DNA from: Siphonodentalium dalli
Lineage: Eukaryota; Mollusca; Scaphopoda; Gadilida; Siphonodentaliidae
Length of the DNA: 64,000 nucleotides
Assembly: GCA_032622095.1 (NCBI GenBank)
Contig: CP136065.1
Location: 205,200,151 to 205,264,150 of the forward strand
Direction of reading: 5' to 3'
The notes under the pieces were generated by a model, which was given only the letters and a program-made list of their open reading frames with translations, did no database searches and was not told where the DNA came from. Below are positions 12,918 to 63,440 of this stretch, piece by piece; within the stretch, counting starts at the first letter, position 1; every line of letters begins with the position of its first letter. The position numbers and the translations under genes are program-made.

Positions 12918-13318
12918 TTAACCCTTTACCCAACAAACCGGCCAAAACCGGCCAAATAAAGCTTCCAACAGCCTAAAATATCTTTGGTCTGTCTCAATAG
13001 AACCATACAAATATGGATATCATTGGAACCGGCTCCTTGACCACATTGTGATAGTTACAGTTAAGCCCTGTGCCAATGCATTCTCTTATATATGCGAGTC
13101 GACCATAGGTCGCCTCGCATATATAAGAGAATGCATTGGCCTAAAAATAATCTTTTTTTAACACTTTTTACCATTTTTTCTTACATTCTTTAACAATTTT
13201 ATAATTTTTAATGTGTTAAGCCAATGCATTCTCTTATATATACGAGGCGACCTATGGTCGACTCGCATATATTAGAGAATGCATTGGCACAGGGCCGTTC
13301 TGTTGGGTAAAGGGTTAA
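12918..13318. mobile_element. family C MITE, full length
   Basis: Same plan as 5704-6168, about 95% alike by eye, with a shorter T-rich spacer. TTAA at both ends. Confidence 0.93.
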
Positions 13319-14214
13319 AGAAAACATTGAAGGCACTCTTTCTCAAAGGCATAAATTTTCCCTACCAGCATCATAGCAATTCAGCAGGAGCCACCAACAG
13401 AGCAAATTATCTTGAGGAGGTTATTGGTGGAATCAACTGGGAACACAATACTAGATAAAACATATGTTGTAAACATAATTGGGACTCAACCCTTTGACAT
13501 GATCCAGTTTGCTTCAGCAAATGACTTTGACATTGCTGATTGCTGTAGCCAATTATGAAGGCAGGGGACTGCACTAGCCTTAACCTGTCAGAGTTGATTA
13601 ATGAGATTCACAACATACATGTATCTGAGAGCATAACAGGTGGTGTGCTTGTCCTACATACTAAACCTGATGTTTTTAATAAATATTATTACCTCTAAAA
13701 CTGTAGTATTTTGGATAAATTTATTGCAGATGCATTCAAACAAATTAAGTTGCCATATTTAAAAAAAATATATGACACTCGATAATTTCAGGCTGATGGG
13801 TTAAAGATGGCCTGAGATACAGCACATTGCCCAAGAGTCGCGATGGCGAAATATCCGTAAGATTAAGAACTGATTTAGCATACAAATGCATGGGCGCCAC
13901 TGAGAGCACTACCTTTAAGATAACTCTATAGTGATCTATGTCATGATAGATATATGATAGAGTTATGGTGCCTGCACCAGCAAACCGAAGATAAAGACTA
14001 GATACTAAACAAGTGCACCACACAGATTATCCCCAGCAAAGGTGATTTTTTGTTGAGGTTTATTAATTTTCTGATGTGGCTTAATTTGAAAGATGTTTAT
14101 CTGGCCTGAAATAACTGGAAAAATACTGTTGCCTTGGGATATCCTTCATCCCAATGTCCCATTCATGACTGTACCAAAGATCAGTCACATCTGATTTGAG
14201 ATGACGGAGATATT
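13319..14214. other. no gene recognised
   Basis: It is slightly richer in coding-like words (for example CAGGAGCCACCAACAGAGC) but stops occur in all frames. It could be an old retrosequence, beyond recognition. Confidence 0.35.
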
Positions 14215-14570
14215 GAGATGGATGTATTTTACACTCTAAGGGCCATAACTTCAGAATAAATGGAAGGACAAAACCTTATTACATGTGGATATTGTTCCCT
14301 TCATGTGGCATCAAAAGCGGGATTTAAAGATCATTCAAACATAATCTACGATGACTGAGATAGAGAGATCCAAAGTTGACATAGTTGCATTTTCTTTGTA
14401 AGGGCCATAACTCGGCAACAAATGAATGGACGAAACATGCTCCACGTGGATACCACTTCTCTCAGACCCCACTTTGGTTCATAAGCATACCAAAGATCAC
14501 TCAATGATGACTGAGATAAAGAACTCTAAAGTTGTTACTGATGGACGGAACCCATTTCTTTGTTTGGAGG
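14215..14570. repeat. family R retroposon-like repeat, diverged
   Basis: Two successive units contain GGCCATAACT, a TACCAAAGATCACTCA-like segment, ATGACTGAGATA and GATGGACGGAACCCA. This is the bivalve-style short repeat also seen at 44280-45415. A short form is at 35975-36075. Confidence 0.6.
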
Positions 14571-14627
14571 GGATAATGAATGATAATCTTACAACCCAGA
14601 GATGCTATTTTATATTCGTTAATTTTA

Positions 14628-14910
14628 GTTATCATTGATACAATATGCATGAATCTGATTATCGGTTACCTTTGTTATATAAGTGAAGAGAATCTCTTGA
14701 GAGTTTACTGTCTATTCCAATATAAATAGCCACACTACCACATATATTATTCCAAATAGGCCACACAAAGTAAATTTCCCATTTCTCAGACCCGCGCGCA
14801 TGGTCCCGAAATCAGATGCGAGCAACATTTTAATTTGCGTTCAATCTGTTGGTTACGGTTTTAATCACCACTATATAATTGTGATACATTTTTCTATACA
14901 AACATGCACG
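14628..14910. repeat. repeat J, copy 2
   Basis: Direct copy of 11521-11815, about 3.1 kb away. The 60-bp tandem unit is not present here apart from TTATCATTGATACAATATGC. Confidence 0.88.
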
Positions 14911-15658
14911 GAATTGAGATCAAACAGACCCGTTTCCAAGTTCAGATTTCCAATTCATTATAGTAATAGGTAACTATGATCAAACATTTGTTAAACACGT
15001 AATGGATTGTGACTGCGATCTCATTAGAAAATGTGTCGGCCATACTTACTGAAATAAATCACATGGAATCTATCCACAAACTTTTTACGGATAACTGTTC
15101 AAGAGATAATGGCCACAGGCAACTCAAATTGTTCTCAAAAGTCATGTGAGTGATTTCACATATTGACATATTTTAGACTGAGAATTCAGTCACCAGACTC
15201 CATGTTTTTGACACATGTTTGAACAAAGTTAACAATTACAGTAATGAATTGGAAATCTAAAGTCTGTTCGATCTCGCTTCCACAGATTGTATGAAATATC
15301 TACAGCAATAATTTCATAGTGATTAAAATTATCCCACAAAGCAAATAAAATGGTTTCACACACGGGATCTCGGGACAGAGAAACAGGAAATTGACATTGC
15401 ATGGCAAAACAAAATCTATATTTCAAATTTTAATTGAACAACTGAGGTAGCTTTGTCATATAGGATTTCAAATGAATTATTTTGGGTGTTAAATAAACTA
15501 GCTCAGAATTTATTTGACCAGCAACCTTGTAACTTTTTTGCAGACCATGACTATGAACTAACGGCACGATGTAAAGGATTGTTGCTCAACAGGGGAACTA
15601 GGAATGAGGCATTTATGGATGAGTTATCAGTCAACAAAAAGGACCTGGTATTAAAAGC
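14911..15658. other. upstream region of the GPCR
   Basis: No TATA box that I would defend. An 86-residue open frame (15453-15713) overlaps the GPCR start out of frame and may be a 5' UTR uORF or noise. It contains a diverged palindrome around AATTCATTA (14955 and 15240). Confidence 0.35.
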
Positions 15659-16849
15659 ATGTATCACCCACAGCAGTGTAGTAATATCTCATCTGATGAC
15701 ATCAACTTCCTAACGACAAACACCACATCAGAATTTGCTACAAGATGGCTAAACTTCTGTCGAGTGGCTTATGTCAACAAATGTCAAATTCGTGACCTTG
15801 AACCTAACATAGATGAAAATATTACACAGGCCATGTTTGAAGTTGCTGCGGAATCAGACTGCTTTAACACAGCACAGTTCTTAGTTTACGCATTTGTCAT
15901 CTTGCTGAGCTTGCTAATACTGATTGCTAATGGAACTGTGATTATCGTCATGGTAACCAAGAAGAAGTACAGGTCAAAGACAACAATAAGTTTTGCGAGT
16001 CTGGCCGCTTCAGACTTTATGACAGGTTTCACATTTGTATATTCTGCCATATGGAATATTTCGATTCTGACGTCTGCTCATGACCTTGACACCGAATCGA
16101 TGCTAAATCAGGTTAAAATCCGTGCAAACTACTTCCTGTGTCTGATATTTGACGGACCAGGTCTTCTGTTTACATGCATGATGTCATCAGTTTTAAGTCT
16201 TTTGTTGATATCAATTGAGCGCTACATCGCCATGTTCCACACATACCGGTATCCTCAGATGATGTCCAATAAGAAACAAATCACCGCTGTCATAGTGATA
16301 TGGATTATCTCCCTTTCAGTCGGCATGATGCCAATTTTTGGATGGAACAACTATAGAGGTGAATGTCGACTAACAGACATCATGAATTTCAACTATCTCA
16401 TTCTTTGGACGTTCATTTGTTTTCTGAGTGCAATCATAGTTTTCTGGATATACGTTAGAATATTCATTGTCGCACAGAAGCATGTTATGCAGATATTATC
16501 CCAGACTGCGAGTTCGAGCTCATTATCCGACAGTGCTAGCAGTATTAATAATAGGACAATGAACATCGAATGTCGAAACAGCATAACAACAAACTCCACA
16601 AATAGCAACCAACCTAACGTCCGAATAAAGGCACTGAAAACCACTGCGATGATATTGGGAGCATTTTACATTTGCTGGATGCCATTCCTGGTTTATCTGC
16701 TTTCCTATCGCCATAGCTACGAGAATCTCACAGTATATTATCTCGCTATTGTGACAGAGATTAATTCACTGATTAACCCTCTCCTGTATGGATTCAGACA
16801 GAGAAATGTGAGGAAGGCCTTCTGTGAAATGGTACGATGCAAGAGATAA
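15659..16849 (+). CDS. class A (rhodopsin-like) GPCR, orphan, adenosine/MECA-like
   Basis: The ORF is intronless, 396 residues. Seen: an extracellular N-tail with N-glycosylation sequons (N9, N21, N54), then seven hydrophobic segments at about 73-99, 108-133, 158-187, 208-228, 244-271, 325-348 and 356-378. TM1 has the conserved N91, TM2 has SLAASDF (D119), TM3 ends ERY (187-189), TM6 has CWMP (339-342) and TM7 has NSLINPLLY (369-377). ECL2 reads FGWNNYRGEC, and TM5 ends YVRIFIVAQK. ICL3 (272-325) is Ser/Thr/Asn-rich. Family knowledge: FGWNN in ECL2 with Y.RIF.VA resembles adenosine receptors and the wider MECA group. The ligand cannot be assigned, and amine or lipid receptors are alternatives. 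The start is the first ATG of the open frame. A short upstream ORF overlaps it out of frame, and a small 5' exon is possible. The gene sits antisense within the presumed last-found intron of CYFIP. Confidence 0.93.
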   Translation: MYHPQQCSNISSDDINFLTTNTTSEFATRWLNFCRVAYVNKCQIRDLEPNIDENITQAMFEVAAESDCFNTAQFLVYAFVILLSLLILIANGTVIIVMVTKKKYRSKTTISFASLAASDFMTGFTFVYSAIWNISILTSAHDLDTESMLNQVKIRANYFLCLIFDGPGLLFTCMMSSVLSLLLISIERYIAMFHTYRYPQMMSNKKQITAVIVIWIISLSVGMMPIFGWNNYRGECRLTDIMNFNYLILWTFICFLSAIIVFWIYVRIFIVAQKHVMQILSQTASSSSLSDSASSINNRTMNIECRNSITTNSTNSNQPNVRIKALKTTAMILGAFYICWMPFLVYLLSYRHSYENLTVYYLAIVTEINSLINPLLYGFRQRNVRKAFCEMVRCKR

Positions 16850-17608
16850 TCATTAAAGAGAAGTCAATCCATGACAAAACTCTGCTTCAATCAAGTTTAC
16901 GAAGATATAATTTATGATAAGACATCAGTTCACAAAATACTTGAAAATAACTGTCTGTTACTAATATTAGCCAGGTCAAATATATCTCATTTATTAAGTT
17001 AGTAGTGATTGATTGATATTGCCGCTAAGGGAAGGCTAAAATAAAATAAATATGCATGCTTCCAGTAACCCAATCTCAGAACAGCGCCCAAAACATATTT
17101 TTCTCAATCATCATCATTATTAAATCTCCACATAAAATTTTCCTTTTCCATTTAAAATTTAAACCCTCATTTTCTATGTCTTATTATATGTATAAATTTC
17201 ATTTAAATGGATATATTATTGAATTTCTGTGTTCATTATTCCAGGTAGCAAGGTATTTTGTAAAATTAAATTGAAAAATAAAAATAAAAATAAAAATATG
17301 CCCCAATTTATTTTGTATCCGTTACCAGAACCATGTTTTCATTGTATTTTGGCCTAAGGGCGTCTCTCTTCAGGAAACAGGTCTGAGGACAATGCATTAT
17401 CACATGGTGGACACTTCCAGGTGCAGATATCCTATATCATTGTGGAATATATATCTTTGACCCTATTTGTTTACAATCTTCAACAATTAACTTCTATATT
17501 AATGGCTCTATAGTGAAATAATTGGCGGGTGAGAAGATTAGATGGGCCTTGGACAACAAATAACATTTGACAACATATAGAGGTTACGAGACAACAACTA
17601 ATACTAAC
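16850..17608. other. GPCR 3' flank to CYFIP exon 23
   Basis: Probable 3' UTR of the GPCR, then AT-rich sequence with AAATAAAAAT repeats at 17270-17300. No further CYFIP exon seen. Confidence 0.5.
17045..17050 (+). terminator. candidate poly(A) signal of the GPCR gene
   Basis: AATAAA lies about 196 nt after the GPCR stop codon, within an A-rich run that contains overlapping AATAAA hexamers. It is the nearest clear signal on this strand, but the cleavage site cannot be confirmed. Confidence 0.45.
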
Positions 17609-56549
<38,941 letters not shown>

Positions 56550-56645
56550 TTACCCATGACTTCATGGCCACGGTAGGGTTCTTTAATGTGCGCACATTAT
56601 TTTTAACGTGCGCGCGGGACAGCCAATTAATGTCGCCTATCGATC

Positions 56646-56775
56646 CAGGCCTTAAAATCCATCAAATTTTGCAAAAATCAAAACAGAGTTTCTACAGGGA
56701 ATGAAGAATTTTTCAAGAGAATCAAAATGAGAATCATGATTCTGATTCACATTGGATTTTAAGGCCTGCGATCTG
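56646..56775. repeat. inverted repeat upstream of CYFIP exon 1
   Basis: CAGGCCTTAAAATCCATCAA and CACATTGGATTTTAAGGCCTG are mirror ends, with GAATCATGATTC inside. It is preceded by TGCGCACATTATTTTTAACG, then TGCGCGCGGGACAGCCAATT, a common invertebrate repeat motif. Confidence 0.65.
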
Positions 56776-57319
56776 ACAGTGTGCCTAGCAGTGTCATCCC
56801 TGGACATGACACCATAAAGAAGCGGAGGTACTAAATTCACCCAGTATCTTTTTCAAATTTTGTCTGTACACCTGATACATGTACTAGGAAACGGATCAAC
56901 ACACTGTTGTGATAGATACATATTATCCAGAGTTTCCGCCAGGGGAAAATAAATGAGTCCGTATTTCAGCCATATTGGGGAAACAAATAACACGACAGGC
57001 AACCATGGTCCGTCCCGTTGGGAGAAAATTTTGGTATTTGTCACTGAAAAGTAGTCATTTCCTTGCACCTGAGATACTCACAAAACAATCCAAAGCTACG
57101 TATTTTACGCAAGTTGGTCATTTCCGTGGGTGCATTAATTCTGTTGATGGTATCCAGAGCATAGATCATGAAATTACACAAGTGAGACCGCCATCTGATT
57201 GAAGACTAAATAAATGAACAAGCTACGAGTTACAGTGTTAACAAATTCCGACAGGTATAATTAAACAGACTAACAAGCATCTATGATTTGACCAATAATG
57301 CCTAGGAAGGAGAACTTAA

Positions 57320-57709
57320 TTAACCCTTTACCCAACAAACCGGCCAAATAAAGCTTCAACAGCCTAAAATATCTTCGGTCTGTCTCAATAGAACCATACA
57401 AATATGGATATCATTGGAACCGGCTCCTTGACCACATTGTGATAGTTACAGTTATGCCCTGTGCCAATGCATTCTCTTATATATGCGAGTCGACCATAGG
57501 TCGCCTCGCATATATAAGAGAATGCATTGGCCTAAAAAAACACTTTTTTTAACACTTTTTACCATTTTTTCTTACATTCTTTAACAATTTTATAATTTTT
57601 AATGTGTTAAGCCAATGCATTCTCTTATATATGCGAGGCGACCTATGGTCGACTCGCATATATAAGAGAATGCATTGGCACAGGGCCCTTCTGTTGGGTA
57701 AAGGGTTAA
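57320..57709. mobile_element. family C MITE, full length (5' flank of CYFIP)
   Basis: TTAA flanks, CCCTTTACCCAACAAACCGG ends and two cargo palindromes. It is closely similar to 12918-13318. Confidence 0.93.
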
Positions 57710-57889
57710 GTATTTCCAAAATTTTCAACAGGTAGCTTCCATGAAAATGAAACCGAAAGGGGTACTGCGTTATGCAGTACTTAGTCAAAATTATTCAATA
57801 TGCGACTTACCGATTCGTTGTCAAACATGTGTGCATTGTTGAAGAGGAGTTATCATGAATGAATTGTATCGATGGTCGTTCACATTTGG

Positions 57890-58860
57890 GAATAGAACTG
57901 CATATACTTACTTTACAATTGTTTTAAAGCTTGTAACATTGACCCAATGACCCAACATTTTGTTTAGTTTGCAAAATAAGTATTGATGTTCTGACAAATA
58001 AGTATGATTGTCAATTACGGTAAGTGGTGGTTGTCATTATGGTTAGGTACGTACGTTAAATAGCTGCAACTTATTTTACAATTGTTTTAATACTTACATC
58101 TACGCCTATACATGCATTGACCCGACATTTGTTTAGTTTGCAAAATAAGTATTTATTTTTTCCTACAACTACATGTACCGTGTAAGTATGGTTATCAAAT
58201 ATGTATGTGCATGCATGATAGGAGAGTGGTTACATGATTGATTTGATCGATACGAAAAGAACATTTGGCAAAATACCTGCATAGTGCAGTGCATATGTAT
58301 TTTAGACATGTTATATTGGGCCACGCACGTTTACAAGTCAGACATCATTACATCGGTCTGCATCGTATATCGGTCTACGTGCAAATATACGTTGACCGAC
58401 ATATTTTCGGTTTCCGATTTTTTTCTGACAAATAAGTATGGTTGTCATATAGGTGTGGCTGGAAAACGGATTAGCAGGGATGATGTTGGTCGAGATTACC
58501 ACACACAAAAAAACAATTGAGAATATAGAACTGCATGGATATTTACTTTACAACTGTTTTAAGGATTCTAATATTGACATGACAGTATTTCGTTTGCAAA
58601 ATAAGTATTGATTTTTCTGACAAATAAGTATGGTTGTCAAATAGGTATTTTGACATGCATGGTTGGAGAGGGGTTAGCAGGAATGATTTTATCTGGATAA
58701 TCATACAAAATCATACATGTACGGTATATGGCAATAAAATTTGCATACTTATTTTACAATTGTTTTAAGGCTTAACAGCGACCTGACATTTGTAAAATAA
58801 GTATTGCTTTTCCTGACAAATACATGTATGTATGCATGGTTATCAAATCAGTCTCTTCCT
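57890..58860. repeat. four-copy degenerate tandem repeat, 5' of CYFIP
   Basis: Units of about 160-450 bp each contain TTTACAATTGTTTTAA (57911, 58074, 58549, 58750) followed by TTTGCAAAATAAGTATT and TCTGACAAATAAGTATGGTT. It lies about 1.4-2.4 kb upstream of the first coding exon, where the CYFIP promoter could be. Confidence 0.8.
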
Positions 58861-59739
58861 AATATAGGTTGTTGCTGAAATTGTGGCTCAGAAGAGATAC
58901 ACTATATCTAATTATAAAAAAAACTTGATTTAATTTAAACTTTGGTATGGTATGTGCATTCCTGTTGTTAAACATCTGGGTCCATAATGATGAATAACAT
59001 CTGAATTTGATATGGGTTCAGATCTGCATTACACTCTGCATGGTAAAATGCAGGTATGCCTGATGGCGATCGACCCACCCAGGTTTAAATGCTTTAGCAT
59101 GGTCTATACACTCCACACATGCAGGTACACTGTACCCGAGTTTGTAACATGGGAAATTGGAGCACTGAACCCAAGTGCCTAATCCCGTATGTGGGTTTCA
59201 CTCAATAGAAGTTAATTGGTTTTTGTGGTAATCGGGTATGTGGGTAGGCCTGCTTTATTATCATAGGGTTATGTTATTATCAGATTATGATGGAGTTTTG
59301 GAGTGACTAATGAAATCTAAGATTTTTTTTTTTTTTTTTAAATTATTAGGCCTACAACAAAACTGCATTGAAGTTAAATTGTCTAAGTAAATGTGTTTTC
59401 GTAACAGTTTATTTGTCAGAAGCCATGCAATCATCTAATCCATGAAGCCATTGATTGTTTAAATCACAAATTTCACACAATGAACTCTTTTAATTTTTCC
59501 TCACTGTAAGTTTGGCGACCTGTTAACTGAAATAATAATGCCCCTGTGCACCAATTTTACCACATATCTTCTGAGCTAATAATAAACGCTCTTCATTATG
59601 TGTGCAATTTATTCGGGCCCCTTAACATTACCCTGGTTATATGTGACCAATGTGTACCAATTTTCCTCTTAACGAACACGATTATTAAAAGTTATAAATT
59701 CGAAACATATTGACACAACCACCTCAAAACTATGCTAAA
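58861..59739. other. right flank, no gene recognised
   Basis: AT-rich, with a poly-T run near 59325. Nothing coding recognised. Confidence 0.5.
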
Positions 59740-60030
59740 GGAAAACTTCACCACATCTCAAAAATGTGGCACCGATTTGAAGGAATGGACTAACAACAAC
59801 TGCGAGTCCCTAAACCATGTTTTGAAGCAAGAAATCAGTTGGAACTCAAGACCACTAACAGAACTCGTCGACGCTATAACAACATTGTGAAGGGAGAATA
59901 TGACGAGCTGAGAAGAAGTTTCATAAATTTCGGCAACTACAAATTGGAGTCAGGTTTAAGGAAATTCCAGTTCCATTTCATTCACTGTTCAATGTTGGGT
60001 CTCAATAACAGGCTGGGATGGGTTCATTAA
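59740..60030 (+). pseudogene. MULE-like transposase fragment, frameshifted
   Basis: One frame reads KEWTNNNCESLNHVLKQEIS, then WNSRPLTELVDAITT. After a shift near 59880 another frame reads VKGEYDELRRSFINFGNYKL, then ESGLRKFQF, stopping at 60030. TNN..ES.N..LK....W....L..L...V....D..RA is the pattern of the segment that precedes the SWIM zinc finger in many MULE-type transposases of aquatic invertebrates (from memory). Catalytic residues are not present here. Confidence 0.55.
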
Positions 60031-61884
60031 TTGAGATAAATTTTCTTTCAGCTTACATGTATGTTTATATATGAACGTACATATTTTTTACTTTTGTTCA
60101 CTGTTTGTTTGATTTATTTGTATGATGTGCTCTTTTTGTTAATTTACTTCAGTTGTCTGTATTTTATAATGCTCCACATTTAGTTTTCTTTCGAAATAAA
60201 ATATGAACGAGAGGCCGATCACGATCGGCAGATGTTTAACCCATACCTTGGCGATAGTGACTAGCCATAACTGATAATTTGTCAAAGATATGATCACAGG
60301 AATTAATCCATATATCAGTACCCAACTTGAAATCAAAAGCTCAAATAATTTGTCTTAAGAAAGGGTTAAAGTATTTGGGTTGGGGAGGAGTAGTTTTAAA
60401 TCTCATAACTCTGTCCCTATTCACACAAGGACCTCTCACTGTGAGATCCAATGGTTTAGTGATTTCGGAGGACATGTTTAGGAGTTTAATTTACTCATTG
60501 GAAGCAAAAGTGATAAATCCCTATCTTTGCCACTTTTGACATGCCAGATATTCAAAATTTATTATTCACTTCTAAAGAGAAATTATAATTGTTGACAAGC
60601 CAGACTGCTTAGAACGACATACATGTATATGTAGGGGATTCCATCTCGTATTTAAATGGTACTTTAATTACCCCCCCCCCTTCCCCCATTCTCCCCAGTT
60701 ATTTGTTTATCAAACATGGACAGATATAAGATCAGATCTGACCTGTGTATTAAATAAGATTAAGTGTTTCATAACAGGGGTGTATGGTTTTCAAAAATAT
60801 ATGTAGTTTATACAATTCAAAAGTATTATCTATATAATGTTATACAGACATAATATGATGGGGATGCTGGCCCCTATGACCACTAAATCGTTCATATAAA
60901 AGAAAGTAAGTTAGCCCTCATTTGAATGGTTTCACACATTACAATGTTTTACAAGTAGCTTGGGCACTAAAAGCCACAACCTTCAATGTTAATCTTCTAA
61001 GTGCTCTGTGGCCCCTAAAATTCAATCAACCATGAAAATGTGAACAAATGGGAAAATAAGGTTCCTGGAAATACTAACATCTACCATATTGATTTTCAAA
61101 ACAAGTCATCACTTACAATAGTCATGTATATTTATCTGCCTGTTTCCCCATTGCATAGATAAATCATATTGGCTATCAGCTGTTGTTTTAATTTTGAAAG
61201 CACGTGTCTGAAGGGTTAATATATTTTTCAAAAATCAATTAATCAGTCAATACAAAAATTGATAGAAGTGAATAGTGTGCAAAGATACCCAATATATATT
61301 AAGAGATATGAGGAAGAGTCCATGTACATTATAGCATGTGTCTATGGAAACCTTGGAAAGGGTTAATTATTTTTGAAGCAAATTAATGGAATTTAGAAGA
61401 CACTTATATAGGTGAGGGGGCCCTTATCTCACTCTGTAATGAAATTTCAAGAATAGGAAAAACACCAGTCTTGTGCTGCCATTAATCAATTTGACAGTTA
61501 GAATAAACAAACAGCCAGCCACCAGTGTTGTTTATCTTGCTTGACCCACCAGAGCTCTGTATCATATGTCATCACTCACTTCATAACAGATTTCACTTGG
61601 AATGACAACATCTATAAAAATCCTCTCATATACTCTGGATGTTGGATGATCACATGGTAATTTATTGATATCATTATATTACATGAAACTATTGCAATAA
61701 AATCTTCATATTTTCAAAACAGGATATCACACCTAATTAATCGTATAAAACTAAAATAAATGAAAGTGTCAATTTATTTTTATTATTTAAATTTTTTTTT
61801 GATTGTTATTAAAGTTCAAACAAAATTTAATATCTGTATATGCTAAATTTAGCAAGGAGCTAAATCTAAAAAAAATTGAATTTT
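60031..61884. other. right flank, no gene recognised
   Basis: Contains a second copy of GAGAGGCCGATCACGAT…CAGATGTTTAACCCATA (60210), as at 43543. Otherwise AT-rich non-coding sequence. Confidence 0.5.
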
Positions 61885-62166
61885 TTTTCTCGAAAAAGGG
61901 TCATAACTCCTTTAAAATTAATCGGATCAAACCCATATTCGGACTCGGTCTGTATTTTGGGCTGTGAAACTCACATACCAAAATGTTTGAGTTATGGCAG
62001 AATGCGTGAATTCTAAGTTGAAAAAGGGCCATAACTCTGTAACAAAAACTCGGATCAAATCCAAATTCGAACTCGATCTGTATATTGGGCTGAGTAACCC
62101 ATATACAAAATTTGGTTTCGATCGGATAGAAAATGTTTGAGTTATCGCATTACTCGTAAAGTGTCT

Positions 62167-62197
<31 letters not shown>

Positions 62198-62270
62198 GAC
62201 GAACGACGAGTGGTCAATCCGGGCAACGACACTATGTTTACCATACTACGGTATGGGTAAACATAAAAAT
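61885..62270. repeat. family R repeat with GACA microsatellite end
   Basis: Two units, then GGACAGACAGACAGACAGAC, GACGAGTGGTCAATCCGGGC and the palindrome TTTACCATACTACGGTATGGG. It marks the 3' end of the family. Confidence 0.85.
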
Positions 62271-62518
62271 AAACCATCATCTTCATAACTCATTATTCAA
62301 AAAATAAGTACAACACTCAAGGTTTCATTGTTCACTTAAAAACACAACTCTTTATAATTTATATTTGTGTTTAAGCTCAAATATTTACATTTCATTTCCC
62401 ATCAATATAGATCTTCCCTCAAAAATAAAATAATGTTTGAACTTATAATGTGAGGTGGACTCTGCCAACATCAACAGGGTGTGTTAGGACTTAGGTTACG
62501 TTTTTTTATTTCCTTATT

Positions 62519-62700
62519 TGCGCTCAATTGTTCTTAAGCGCAAATAATTGTGCTTAATCATAAATAGCTTAAATTTGTGTAATAATATCATTTGCACTTA
62601 AGCACAATTATTTCTGATTAAGCCCAAATAATTGTGCTTAATCCCAAATAAATGCGCTTAAGCGCAAATCATATAATTGCTCTTAAGTGCAAATAATTAT
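62519..62700. repeat. TTAAGCGCAAATAATTG palindromic-motif array
   Basis: In about 180 bp there are eight or so variants of CTTAAGYRCAAATAATTG and its inverse, including GCGCTTAAGCGC and TTGTGCTTAATC. The palindromic core is CTTAAG. Confidence 0.8.
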
Positions 62701-62869
62701 TAAAAGTGAATTTGGCCTCCCATACATATGGGATTAATCCACATAAAGGGTCACATACCGGTATGCAAATTAACTTACAATGTACGGTACATACTGCAAA
62801 AAGTGCAACCCCGTCTCATTGAAGAGGTCAGATCACTGATGCTGGATCAAATTCGACTGCTGTGATTGA

Positions 62870-63440
62870 TTGATAGATTTTTATTTTGAGAAATTCAATC
62901 AGCATTTTACAATATATATTTACAGCACAGTTGTTGGAAATTATTATCAAAACCCAATTGATGATAAATACACACACCATTATTTCAATAATAATAATAT
63001 ATAGACAAGTATGGAAAGCTGGCCAATTTACTGGATTCAGAGTCAACTGGACTCCCGCTACTAGTTTCAAGTCCTATTTCAGCATAAAAAATGTATCAAT
63101 TGTAAAAATATTTCTTCCACTCAATCAACTACCGGTATAAATATGTATTGAAAGTAACACTGCAAATCTGAAATGCAACATTTATTAATGTGAATTTCCA
63201 ACAGCACAAAAATTGAAAATCTGACGAGTCGCCATCCAAGTCACAGGCTATAATTAGAAGCACAGATTAGTTATGACGTTACAATCTCGGATGGCGATTC
63301 GTCAATCTCACACAGGAGCTTTCCATACTTGTCTATATTATTATTAAAGTAATGGTATGTGTACTTATCAGCGGATTTTGATAAAATCTTCCAACAACTG
63401 TGATTTACAGAATACATTCATAATTTGATAAAAATGATAA
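62870..63440. repeat. large interrupted inverted repeat
   Basis: AATAATATATAGACAAGTAT, then GGAAAGCT (62990-63020), is mirrored by AGCTTTCCATACTTGTCTAT (63320-63340). Outside it, TTTACAGCACAGTTGTTGG is mirrored by CCAACAACTGTGATTTACA. Inside, GACGAGTCGCCATCC is mirrored by GGATGGCGATTCGTC. It looks like a MITE nested inside another. Confidence 0.7.
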
